64,000 bases of DNA from Gemmatimonadota bacterium (GTDB taxonomy: Bacteria > Gemmatimonadota > Gemmatimonadetes > Gemmatimonadales > Gemmatimonadaceae), in contig JADJAD010000012.1 in assembly GCA_016704465.1 (NCBI GenBank), forward strand, positions 1 through 64,000, given 5' to 3'. Numbering within the stretch: position 1 is the first letter of the stretch; each line of letters opens with the position of its first letter. Positions 53,250 through 63,686 of the stretch are shown here, piece by piece. The notes under the pieces were generated by a model, which made no database searches, was not told the DNA's origin, and saw nothing but the letters and a program-made list of their open reading frames with translations. Position numbers and translations under genes: made by a program.

Positions 53250-54323
53250 TTACGCCGTCGGCGCAGGCTCCTGCTGGCTCAGGCAGTGCAGGGTGCCGAG
53301 TCCCCACACCAGGTCCACGGAGTGGATTCCCACCACGGTGCGGTCGGGGAAGCACTCGGCCATCGTGTTCAGCGCGACACGGTCGTTCGGGTCGTTGAAG
53401 GTCGGCACGAGCACGACACCGTTGGCCACGTAGAAGTTGGCATAGCTCGCCGGCAGGCGCTGCCCGTCCATGATGACCGGCCGAGGGTAGGGCACCGTGA
53501 TCACGCGCAGTTCGCCACGCGCGGACAGCGTGAGTCGGCGCAGGTTGTCCACGGACCGGAGGTGGTTGTCGTCTGCCGGATCATTCTCGTAGGCGAGGAC
53601 GACGGTGTCCACGTCCACGAATCGCGCGATGTCGTCAACGTGGCCGTGGGTGTCGTCGCCCACGCACCCCTCACCGAGCCAGATGGTCTCGTGCACGCCG
53701 AGCACGTCGCGAAAGACCGACTCGTAGCCCTCGCGCGTGAGCCCGGGGTTGCGCTCCTGAACGGAGGAGAGCAGGCACTCCTCCGTCACCATGAAGAGTC
53801 CGGCCCCATTGGTCTCGATGGCGCCGCCCTCGAGGATCACGCGCCCCGCACCGTCGGGGCGCTGCGGTTCGATGCGGCGGAGCCCCGTGATGCGCTCCAC
53901 CGCTGCACCGATCCCGGCGTCGAGCCGGTAGTTGTCGTACTTCGCCCACGCGTTGAATGCCCAGTTGGCGAGCACCACCCGCCCGGCGCCGTCCAGCACC
54001 CCGGTCGGTGCCGAGTCTCGCAGCCAGACGCGGTCGTTAGGCACGACGTGCAGCCGGTAGCCCTCCGGGGCGCAACCGTGTGCGTCCAGCTTCGCCCGTG
54101 CGTCGTCGCGCACGCTCTCGTCGTGGCACAGGACCTCCACGCGTTCGGTGGCGTGCAGCGCCCGCACGATCTCGGCATAGACCCAGGGGATCGGCTCCAG
54201 CTTGCCCGGCCAGTCCGGCTCATGGTGCGGCCACGCGATCCAGGTTGCAGCGTGCCGCTCCCACTCCGCCGGCATGCGCAGCGAAGCATCAAGCGATGCA
54301 AGGCCCGTCACGTCTGTGCTCAT
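53250..54323 (-). CDS. aguA: Agmatine deiminase
   Basis: A 357-residue cytoplasmic enzyme converting agmatine to N-carbamoylputrescine. It has the guanidine-modifying fold motifs: MPAEWERHAATWIAWPH at the N-terminus, NDRVWLRDSAPTGVLD, LEGGAIETNGAG, GDDTHGHVDDIARF with the catalytic His, and the nucleophile Cys347 in GTLHCLSQQEP near the end. It lies 34 bases downstream of aguB on the same strand. The pair gives a two-step route to putrescine; the arginine decarboxylase is not in the window. Confidence 0.95.
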   Translation of the reverse strand: MSTDVTGLASLDASLRMPAEWERHAATWIAWPHHEPDWPGKLEPIPWVYAEIVRALHATERVEVLCHDESVRDDARAKLDAHGCAPEGYRLHVVPNDRVWLRDSAPTGVLDGAGRVVLANWAFNAWAKYDNYRLDAGIGAAVERITGLRRIEPQRPDGAGRVILEGGAIETNGAGLFMVTEECLLSSVQERNPGLTREGYESVFRDVLGVHETIWLGEGCVGDDTHGHVDDIARFVDVDTVVLAYENDPADDNHLRSVDNLRRLTLSARGELRVITVPYPRPVIMDGQRLPASYANFYVANGVVLVPTFNDPNDRVALNTMAECFPDRTVVGIHSVDLVWGLGTLHCLSQQEPAPTA

Positions 54324-54357
54324 GGAAGGCGGTTGATGAATTGCGCGATCCGGTAGG

Positions 54358-55347
54358 TCAGGGCGCGCTCACGCGGGACGGGGGAGCCCCACCCCCCGTC
54401 TCCCGTCCCCCGTCCCCCGTCCCGAGATATCTCGACGATATTCCCCCGTACGCATCGATCCGCCGATCGCGCAGGAACGGCCAGTTGCGTCGCGTGTCCT
54501 CGATGCGGGCGGGATCGCACGTCGCCACGAGCACGGTGGGGTCGGTTCCGGCCTCGGCCAGGATGCGACCGAACGGATCGTAGATCACGGACTGTCCGAA
54601 GAACTCGATCCCGTCGGTCCCGGGGTGCGCCTCGAAGCCAACTCGGTTGGGCGAGGCGACGAACACTCCGTTCGCGATCGCGTGCGAGCGCTGGATCGTG
54701 TGCCATGCATTGACCTGATCCTCGCCGAAGGTCGCCTTCTCGGCCGGATGCCAGCCGATGGCCGTGGGATAGAACAGCACATCGGCGCCTAACAACGACG
54801 TGATGCGTGCTCCCTCGGGAAACCACTGATCCCAGCAGATCAGTACGCCGACGGTCCCGTAGCGCGTCTCCCACACGCGAAAGCCGTTGGCGTCGCGCGA
54901 CTGGGCGGCCACGCGCGGGGCGGTGTCGGCGGCATCGCCGGGCGTGAAGTAGTACTTCTCCTCGAAGAGCGGGTCGTGCGGGATGTGCATCTTGCGATAC
55001 ACGCCCAGCAGCGTCCCGTCGGCATCGATGATCGCCGCCGAGTTGCGATACAGCCCCGCGGCCTGCCGCTCGTACATCGGAACGATGAGCACCACCGACA
55101 GTTCGCGCGCCAACGCCTGCAGGCGCGCGGTCGTCTGGCCCGGAATCGGTTCTGCGAGGTCGAACCAGTTGATGTCGAGCGACTTGCAGAAGTACGGGGC
55201 GTTGAACAGCTCCTGCAGGCAGATGATCTGCGCGCCGAGCTCGTGGGCACGGCGCACGCCGGTGATCGCGCGCGCCACGTTCTCCTCGATGTCTCGCGAG
55301 CCGGCGAACTCCTGGACGAGGCCGACCGTGAACGGGGCTTTGGGCAT
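54358..55347 (-). CDS. aguB: N-carbamoylputrescine amidase
   Basis: A 329-residue nitrilase-superfamily enzyme converting N-carbamoylputrescine to putrescine. The Glu-Lys-Cys triad is visible: Glu in ICLQELFNAPYFC, Lys in GVYRKMHIP and Cys in VLICWDQWFPE. GIEFFGQSVIYDPFGRI and a final RRNWPFLRDRRIDAYGGI match the family end. About 20 further residues (LGTGDGGRETGGG and on) come from a G-rich repeat that runs through the 3' end and are not part of the enzyme fold. The ATG is at 55347, 9 bases after the glycerate-kinase stop. Confidence 0.95.
   Translation of the reverse strand: MPKAPFTVGLVQEFAGSRDIEENVARAITGVRRAHELGAQIICLQELFNAPYFCKSLDINWFDLAEPIPGQTTARLQALARELSVVLIVPMYERQAAGLYRNSAAIIDADGTLLGVYRKMHIPHDPLFEEKYYFTPGDAADTAPRVAAQSRDANGFRVWETRYGTVGVLICWDQWFPEGARITSLLGADVLFYPTAIGWHPAEKATFGEDQVNAWHTIQRSHAIANGVFVASPNRVGFEAHPGTDGIEFFGQSVIYDPFGRILAEAGTDPTVLVATCDPARIEDTRRNWPFLRDRRIDAYGGISSRYLGTGDGGRETGGGAPPSRVSAP
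54375..54425. repeat. Copy of the GGGGGAC G/C-rich element at the 3' end of aguB
   Basis: Units CCCCCGT repeat three times at 54401-54423, and a short opposite-sense GGGACGGGGGAG lies at 54375-54386, able to pair with them. This is the same sequence family as the inverted repeat at 38341-38493 and encodes the odd C-terminal tail of AguB. Confidence 0.85.
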
Positions 55348-55356
55348 GCGCGAAAA

Positions 55357-56676
55357 CTAATCGACCAGCGCGATCACCACATCGTTGACGTTCGTCCCCG
55401 TCATACCGGTGCGCAGCAGCGCCCCGACGGCGTCGAGCGCCGGGTAGGCATCGTGTGCGTCGAGCGCGCGCTGGGGGTCCACGCCGGCGAGCGCAATGCG
55501 CGACCACGTGGTCGCGTCGATGATGGCGCCTGCTGCGTCGGTGGGGCCGTCGCGGCCGTCGGTTCCAGCGGAGAGGATCGTGATCCCGCGCCCCCGTGCC
55601 CCGGCCTCATGCAGGGTGCGTGCGGCGGCGAGGGCGAGTTCCTGCGCCCGGCCGCCAGTGCCGTGACTCCCGCCCGCGAGCGAGACCGTCGTCTCGCCCC
55701 CCCACACGAGCGCCAAGCGGCACGGGGCGGTTTGTGGGTGGTTCACCTCGCGCCCTCGCGCCGTGACCGCCGCATGCGCGATGGCCTCGCCGGTCGATCG
55801 GGCCCTGCCAGTCACGGGGGTCGGCGCGATCCGCACGGCAATCTCGAGTTCGGCTCCGGCACCCGCGATCCCCTCGAGCGCGTCACGATTGCCGAGGATC
55901 ACGCGAGACTGGACGTGTGCCAGCGCCTCGGTTCCCGGCTTCGGCGTCTCCGCCACGTCGCCGGACAGGATGGCGTCGAGGAGCCGTCGTACCTCATCCG
56001 GAACATGGGGCCACAAGTTGTGCGACTGGGCGAGTGCCACGAGATCGCCGGCGCGCCATCGGTCGCCGGTGCAGGGGCCCGAGGCGATCGACGCCGGATC
56101 ATCGCCAATCACGTCCGACGCGATGAGGCAGGTGACGCGCGCCGTTGTCAGCGCCATCGCGAGGCGCCCCGCCCCCCAGCGCATCACGCGCTTGCGGAAG
56201 GCGTTCATGACATCGATGGGCGTCCCCGCGCGATGCAGTCCCTGAAAGAGGGCGAGCATCGCGGCGAAGGAGACTCCCTCGACCGGGGCGGCCATCAGGC
56301 TCGACGCCCCGCCCGAGACGAGGATGAGGACGTCGTCGCCGGGACGCACGAGACTCACGACGTCGGCGAGACCCTGGGCTGCCGCAAGCGATCCGTCCCC
56401 CGGAACCGGATGATCGCCCGTGAGGATCGTCAGCGGGCCGAGCTGGGTCGGGGACTCCGAGGTGATCACGATCCCGCCCTGCGCCGAGCGTTGCCCCGCG
56501 CCCAGGGCGTCGAGGGCCGCGCGCGCCATCGGGATCGCGCCCTTGCCCACGGCCACGACCCACGTGCGCGCGCCTAACGACTGTCCCTTGAGCGCGGCGA
56601 GCGTTGCCGCATAGGGGTCGGCGCCCCGCACGGCGGCGCGAAAGAGCTGGTCGGCGACGAGTCGTGGCGTGGTCAT
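55357..56676 (-). CDS. Glycerate 2-kinase (DUF4147/TtuD-type)
   Basis: A 439-residue enzyme of the DUF4147/MOFRL family phosphorylating D-glycerate to 2-phosphoglycerate; older annotations call it hydroxypyruvate reductase. Motifs: VVAVGKGAIPMARAA, LTGDHPVPGDGSLAAAQGL, LILVSGGASSLMAAPVEG, ACLIASDVIGDDPASIASGP-like sequence, and the MOFRL part with VWGGETTVSLAGGSHGTGGRAQELAL, ILSAGTDGRDGPTDAAGA. The start MTTPRLVADQL at 56676 is the natural one. It is preceded by the terminator hairpin of the peroxiredoxin gene, so it probably has its own promoter with aguB and aguA downstream. Confidence 0.93.
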   Translation of the reverse strand: MTTPRLVADQLFRAAVRGADPYAATLAALKGQSLGARTWVVAVGKGAIPMARAALDALGAGQRSAQGGIVITSESPTQLGPLTILTGDHPVPGDGSLAAAQGLADVVSLVRPGDDVLILVSGGASSLMAAPVEGVSFAAMLALFQGLHRAGTPIDVMNAFRKRVMRWGAGRLAMALTTARVTCLIASDVIGDDPASIASGPCTGDRWRAGDLVALAQSHNLWPHVPDEVRRLLDAILSGDVAETPKPGTEALAHVQSRVILGNRDALEGIAGAGAELEIAVRIAPTPVTGRARSTGEAIAHAAVTARGREVNHPQTAPCRLALVWGGETTVSLAGGSHGTGGRAQELALAAARTLHEAGARGRGITILSAGTDGRDGPTDAAGAIIDATTWSRIALAGVDPQRALDAHDAYPALDAVGALLRTGMTGTNVNDVVIALVD

Positions 56677-56688
56677 GGGGAGCACGTA

Positions 56689-56719
56689 CAACGCCCCGGC
56701 GATGCGCGCCGGGGCGTTG
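56689..56719 (-). terminator. Terminator hairpin after the peroxiredoxin gene
   Basis: A perfect 13-bp stem (CAACGCCCCGGCG / CGCCGGGGCGTTG) with a 5-base loop, 7 bases past the peroxiredoxin stop on the minus strand. The U-run is poor, but the stem is very strong. Confidence 0.7.
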
Positions 56720-56725
56720 CGTCGG

Positions 56726-57316
56726 TCAGGGCCTGCCCGCCCCGGGCGGCGACAGCTTGTCGATCTCCGCCTCGAGTTCCGTGTACGCGTCGGCCGATGA
56801 CTGTCGGAACGGCTGCGCCTTGTACGCGATCCTGCCATCGGGTCCGATCACGTAGAGCGACCGGTTGTCCACCTTGTTCTCGGGGTTGTACGCCCCGTAC
56901 TTGGTCCCGACAGCACCATCGCCATCGCTGGCGAAGATGAACGGGAACCGTGCGTCCTTCGCCCACGAAACGAGCGCGGTGTCGGAATCGACGCTGATCC
57001 CGATGAGGGTCACTCCCTTCCCCCCATTGAAGAGCGTGGCGTACTGATCACGGTACGCCTCCATTTGGATCGTTCAACCCTTGGTCCGTGCCTTGAAGAA
57101 GAAGGCGAGCACCACGGTGTTGCCTCGGTACGAGGAGAGCTTGATCGCCTCGCGCATCGGACCGTCGCTGGTGACGCCGCGGAGGGTGAAGTCCGGCGCC
57201 ATGTCGCCGATCTTCGGTCCGGTCTCCGCCTGCTGCGCGCCCCCGAGCGACGAAACCCCGACGGTGAGTGCAATGGCCGCTGCCATCGACCCGATCCTGT
57301 TCGACGTGAATCGCAT
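56726..57316 (-). CDS. Peroxiredoxin (AhpC/TSA-like) with selenocysteine (in-frame TGA) at the catalytic position
   Basis: A predicted exported peroxiredoxin of 196 residues. A signal-like N-terminus (MAAAIALTVGVSSLGGAQQ) precedes the thioredoxin-fold core: IGDMAPDFTLRG, NTVVLAFFFKARTKG, then TGA at 57074-57076, then TIQMEAYRDQYATLF, GVTLIGISVD, FPFIFASDGDGAVGTKYGAY and LYVIGPDGRIAYKAQPF. Both flanks are in one frame, and the TGA (residue 81) falls exactly where the TxxC peroxidatic Cys belongs, giving TKGU. A SECIS-like hairpin follows. TGA is the ordinary stop in many neighbouring genes here, so general reassignment is excluded. A nonsense mutation or base error is the alternative; selA/B/C/D are not in the window. 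The upstream Pro of the usual PxxxTxxC is Phe. Confidence 0.78.
57038..57059 (-). promoter_or_regulatory. Candidate bacterial SECIS hairpin
   Basis: On the transcript, a perfect 7-bp stem GGCGUAC / GUACGCC closes an 8-base loop CGUGAUCA. The stem begins 14 bases after the UGA (57074-57076) and the loop begins 21 bases after it. The loop has G as its second base. This fits the published general bacterial SECIS model as I recall it (apical loop about 16-37 bases from UGA, with a G among its first two bases). It lies wholly inside coding sequence, as bacterial SECIS elements do. Confidence 0.6.
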
Positions 57317-57537
57317 GAAGAATACGTCCTTGCTGAAGTCCTCCGAAGTTGGCGCGAGGCATACCTCGTGCGCAACACAGTGTGCAACACCTGCGCCCGC
57401 GTCGTGTGTGCGAGGGGACACTCCGCTGTCCGTGCGCAGGACAGTGCCCGCGCTAAGTCGTTGCAGGGGATCACGGTCCCGAATGGCACTGGCTGTGCCT
57501 CTCCCTCGACCACCCACAGTCCCCGCCGGAGGGTCCC

Positions 57538-58086
57538 ATGTCGGTCCGTCGTCTCATTGCTCCGCTCATCGCTCCCGTCATCGCCGTCGCTGCGCTCGCT
57601 GCCTGTCAGCGGGCCGAGTCCCCACGTCTGGACGAGGCGCTGCGCAGCGACCTCTCGCTCGCCTCGCAAGTGCAGCCGTACCAGCCGCAACTGTACGTGT
57701 CGCCCGAGGAGCAGGGATACGGCTATGGCGCGCAGCCAGGATACTATCCGCAGCCGCGCTACACTCCGCAGCCGTATTACCAGCCGCAGCCGCAGCGCGT
57801 AGTCTATCGTCAGGCACCGGCCCGACCGGTCATTCGTCGTTCGCCCGCGCCGGTGCAGGACGCCGGCAGCGCGCCGGTCTACGGATCGGCGGGCGGCGTG
57901 TACGGTGGTGATGAAGGGGTGATCAAGAACACCAAGCGTGACGCGATTATCGGGGCGGCCGCGGGTGCGGCGATCGGCGTCGCGAGCACCCGCAACACGC
58001 TCAAGGGAGCGATCATCGGGGCAGCGGCCGGAGGACTGATCGGCGCGGTGGTCGGCGAGAAGATCGACGTGCGCCGGCCGCGGTAG
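57538..58086 (+). CDS. Glycine-zipper lipoprotein
   Basis: A 182-residue predicted outer-membrane lipoprotein with lipobox LAALAAC. The first half is Tyr/Gln/Pro-rich and low in complexity (YGYGAQPGYYPQPRYTPQPY). The C-terminal half has glycine-zipper segments: KRDAIIGAAAGAAIGVAST and LKGAIIGAAAGGLIGAVVGEKI, as in the 17-kDa surface antigen/YMGG-like proteins. These helices probably insert in or span a membrane. It diverges from the peroxiredoxin gene, with 221 bases between starts. Confidence 0.82.
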   Translation: MSVRRLIAPLIAPVIAVAALAACQRAESPRLDEALRSDLSLASQVQPYQPQLYVSPEEQGYGYGAQPGYYPQPRYTPQPYYQPQPQRVVYRQAPARPVIRRSPAPVQDAGSAPVYGSAGGVYGGDEGVIKNTKRDAIIGAAAGAAIGVASTRNTLKGAIIGAAAGGLIGAVVGEKIDVRRPR

Positions 58087-58258
58087 CCATGCTCCGCAGG
58101 CTGACGTAGCACATCGCGATGGTGCCGCGGGGCGGCCGACCTGAGTGTCGACCGCCCCGCGGCACCATCTACTTCAGTCGGCGCATCGACACCGCGATCA
58201 CCGGACGATTGTCGTGGTCGCCGAATCGGGCGTCGGCTTCGGCCGCCTGGATCAGCCG

Positions 58259-58306
58259 CCCGGCTCAAGCGCCCGGCTCAAGCGCCCGGCTCAAGCGCCC
58301 GGTTCA
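58259..58306. repeat. 13-bp tandem repeat x3.7
   Basis: Three perfect copies of CCCGGCTCAAGCG and a partial fourth (CCCGGTTCA) lie directly downstream of the lipid-kinase gene; the partial copy contributes its stop codon. The period is not a multiple of three. Confidence 0.92.
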
Positions 58307-59290
58307 ACCGCGTGGCCGCGACGCGTCGGCTTGCGAGGGGACCGCGAGGCGCAGCGCTCCCGGCAGGCACCGCACAGTGACCGACCGATCCTGCGCGTGG
58401 TGCAACTCGCCGTCGGCCTGGATGAGCGGGGGGGCAGGGAATACCAGCGTGAGCGCTTGCGCCCGCTGCCGTGAGACCTCGGGAGCGTCGACATGCGTCC
58501 CCGAGCGGGCCATGCCAAACAGCGCCAGTCGACGCCAGGCGCCCCCGTCGGCGATGCGCACGACATCCAGGGTCCCGTCATCGATCGATGCGCCCGGCGC
58601 GATGAGGAAGCCGCCGCCGAAGCGCGGGCCATTGGCGACGGCGATGAGCAGGTGCCGCGACTCGCGCGTTGCGGCCGGGCCGCCGTCGATCGCTGGCGTC
58701 GACGCCCCACCGCCAAGGGTCAGCGTCGCGGCAAACCCACGATAGCCGACGAGCATGCGCGCGGCGGTGAGGAGATACACCGCGTGTCCGCGAAGCCAGC
58801 GCACCTGTCGGGTCGCACCGACCACTTCCGCGTCGAAGCCGAAGCCGAGGCAGTTGACGAAGTGCAGGCCGTCGGCCTCGCCCGCGTCGATGCGCCGTTC
58901 GCCATCGCCGCACGCAATGGCAACCGCGGCGCCGACGTCGTGCACGGGAAGTGCCGCGGCGTAGGCGAGGTCATTGCCCGTGCCGGCCGCCAGCAACGCG
59001 AGTCGCGTCGACCGCCCGCTCGCAAGGATGCCTCGCGCCACGTTGCCCCACGTCCCGTCGCCGCCTAACGCCAGGATCGTCTCGGCGCCGGCCTCGGCGG
59101 CGGCTCGCGCCAGGATCCGCTCCTCACCGGGGCCCGTGGTCAGCTGCAGCGCATACGGGCGCTGTCCGCCGAGCACGCGGTCCAGGGTCCGTTGGAACAC
59201 CGGGAGCATGCGCCTGGCGCGCCCACGCCCCGCGGCCGGGTTCACGATCACGACCAGTCCGGGGTGTGTTGGGGCAGGAGGCAGCGACAT
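58304..59290 (-). CDS. Diacylglycerol/lipid kinase (DagK/YegS-type)
   Basis: A 328-residue cytoplasmic lipid kinase. VVIVNPAAGRGRARRMLP is at the start, the nucleotide motif ALGGDGTWGNVARG near residue 95, and LLAAGTGNDLAYAAAL next. The second domain has FVNCLGFGFDAEVV, IAVANGPRFGGGFLIAPGASIDDG and QADGE. It would phosphorylate diacylglycerol or a related lipid with ATP. It lies downstream of the acnA terminator on the same strand. The stop falls in the first bases of a 13-bp tandem repeat, so the extreme C-terminus (SRPRG) may have been set by the array. Confidence 0.92.
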   Translation of the reverse strand: MSLPPAPTHPGLVVIVNPAAGRGRARRMLPVFQRTLDRVLGGQRPYALQLTTGPGEERILARAAAEAGAETILALGGDGTWGNVARGILASGRSTRLALLAAGTGNDLAYAAALPVHDVGAAVAIACGDGERRIDAGEADGLHFVNCLGFGFDAEVVGATRQVRWLRGHAVYLLTAARMLVGYRGFAATLTLGGGASTPAIDGGPAATRESRHLLIAVANGPRFGGGFLIAPGASIDDGTLDVVRIADGGAWRRLALFGMARSGTHVDAPEVSRQRAQALTLVFPAPPLIQADGELHHAQDRSVTVRCLPGALRLAVPSQADASRPRG

Positions 59291-59304
59291 GGGGCGGAAA
59301 GAAA

Positions 59305-59338
59305 CGTCGGCGCCACTCCCGGGGGAATGGCGCCGACG
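59305..59338 (-). terminator. Terminator hairpin after acnA
   Basis: A perfect 11-bp inverted repeat (CGTCGGCGCCA / TGGCGCCGACG) with a 12-base loop between the aconitase stop and the lipid-kinase start. Without a U-run it may be Rho-assisted or a processing hairpin. It nearly touches the kinase start at 59290. Confidence 0.55.
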
Positions 59339-59385
59339 GTGGCGCTCCTGCGCCGCTCGTGACGGGAGGCGAGGCGACGGTCGCG

Positions 59386-62160
<2,775 letters not shown>

Positions 62161-62443
62161 GGGCTCATCACGCAGAAGTGAGCGCCGCTCATGGCGGCGC
62201 CGTGGATCGCGGAGCCACTGGCGAATGCACGTCGCGTCCGCCAGGCTGCGCGTAATGTAGCGCAGCCCGCACGAATTCCGGAGGCACTCGTCTCGCGGGC
62301 GCGTGGGGCGGGTGGGGAGATCCTCCACATCAGTTCAGTGCACCGACCGACGGTCGTGGCGTACACGGTGTGTCAGCTTGCATGTGTCGACGGCCCGATC
62401 GGCGTCGTCGACACCCGCTGACCGCATCTGACAAGGAGTACAT

Positions 62444-63553
62444 ATGCCCGCATTGACGAACGAACCGCACCGCGTCGACGATTCTTTCTTGCCGACTTCG
62501 AAGACCATGAAGGCGCTGGTCTTCGCTAAGCCCGGAGTGGTGGAGCTGCGGGAAAAGCCGATACCGGCCGTCGGGCCCAACGATGCGCTGATGCGCGTGA
62601 CGGTCACCACGATCTGCGGGACCGACGTCCACATTCTCAAGGGAGAATATCCGGTCGCAGCGGGGTTGACGGTTGGGCATGAGCCCGTTGGGGTGATCGC
62701 CGCTCTCGGGTCGGCGGTGAGCGGCTTCAAGCTCGGCCAACGCGTGATCGCGGGCGCCATCACACCGTGCGGCCAGTGCCACAGCTGTCTCGACGGCACG
62801 ATGTCGCAGTGTGGAGGAAAGGCCATGGGTGGTTGGCGCCTTGGCAACACGATTGACGGCTGCCAGGCGGAGTACGTGCTCGTCCCCAACGCCGCCGCCA
62901 ACCTCGCGACGATTCCCGATGATCTGACCGACGAACAAGTGTTGATGTGCCCCGACATCATGAGCACGGGTTTCGGCGGTGCGGAGAGCGGGCGCATTCG
63001 CATCGGCGATATCGTGGCGGTGTTCGCGCAGGGGCCGATCGGTCTCTGTGCCACCGCCGGTGCCCGGCTGTCGGGCGCGTCGACCATCATCGCCGTCGAC
63101 ATGCTCGATCGGCGGCTCGCGGTGTCGCAGTCGCTCGGTGCCGACCTGGTCGTGAACGCCAGCGACGGCGATCCGGTCGCACGGATCATGGAGCTTACGA
63201 ACGGCCGAGGGGTGGACGTGGCCATCGAGGCGCTGGGAACGCCGTGGACGTTCGAAAGTGCGCTGCGTGTGCTGCGTCCCGGCGGTACGCTGTCCTCGCT
63301 GGGCGTCTACTCGGGAAAGCTGACGCTGCCGTTGGATGCGTTCGCGGCGGGCCTGGGCGATCACCACATCGTGACCTCGCTCTGTCCAGGTGGCAAGGAA
63401 CGCATGCGACGATTGATGAACACGATCCAGGGCGGACGAGTCGACCTGCGCCCTCTGGTCACGCATTCGTTCCCGCTCGACCAGATCGTCGAGGCGTACG
63501 AGCTCTTCGCCAACCAGCGGGACGGCGTCTTGAAGGTGGCCATTCGGCCGTGA
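62444..63553 (+). CDS. Zinc-dependent alcohol dehydrogenase
   Basis: A 369-residue MDR-family dehydrogenase. The catalytic zinc Cys is in TTICGTDVHI, the His in TVGHEPVGVI, and the metal Asp may be in LMCPDIMSTGFGG. A structural-zinc-type cysteine cluster CGQCHSC...C is present near residue 113. The nucleotide fold has VFAQGPIGLCATAGARLSGA and a following VDMLDRR, whose Asp favours NAD. It resembles isopropanol/threonine-type dehydrogenases. A strong AAGGAG lies 6 bases before the ATG at 62444, which fixes a start about 20 residues before the conserved MKALVF. Confidence 0.93.
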   Translation: MPALTNEPHRVDDSFLPTSKTMKALVFAKPGVVELREKPIPAVGPNDALMRVTVTTICGTDVHILKGEYPVAAGLTVGHEPVGVIAALGSAVSGFKLGQRVIAGAITPCGQCHSCLDGTMSQCGGKAMGGWRLGNTIDGCQAEYVLVPNAAANLATIPDDLTDEQVLMCPDIMSTGFGGAESGRIRIGDIVAVFAQGPIGLCATAGARLSGASTIIAVDMLDRRLAVSQSLGADLVVNASDGDPVARIMELTNGRGVDVAIEALGTPWTFESALRVLRPGGTLSSLGVYSGKLTLPLDAFAAGLGDHHIVTSLCPGGKERMRRLMNTIQGGRVDLRPLVTHSFPLDQIVEAYELFANQRDGVLKVAIRP

Positions 63554-63686
63554 CACCGTAGATTGGCTCGGCGGCTGCAGCACAACGCGCCGCACGAGAC
63601 CTCCATCACGCGGCGCGCTCGCCGCGCCGTCGGCGGGTGACACAGGTCGCCCGCCGACGTGCGTTCCTACTCCCGGATCCCCCATC

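Noticed and set aside
56726..57064. A separate small peroxiredoxin-domain gene starting at the ATG at 57062-57064
   Set aside because: It lacks the N-terminal half of the fold and the catalytic residue, has no ribosome site, and is in the same frame as the upstream half, with only the TGA between. A single gene with recoding is simpler.
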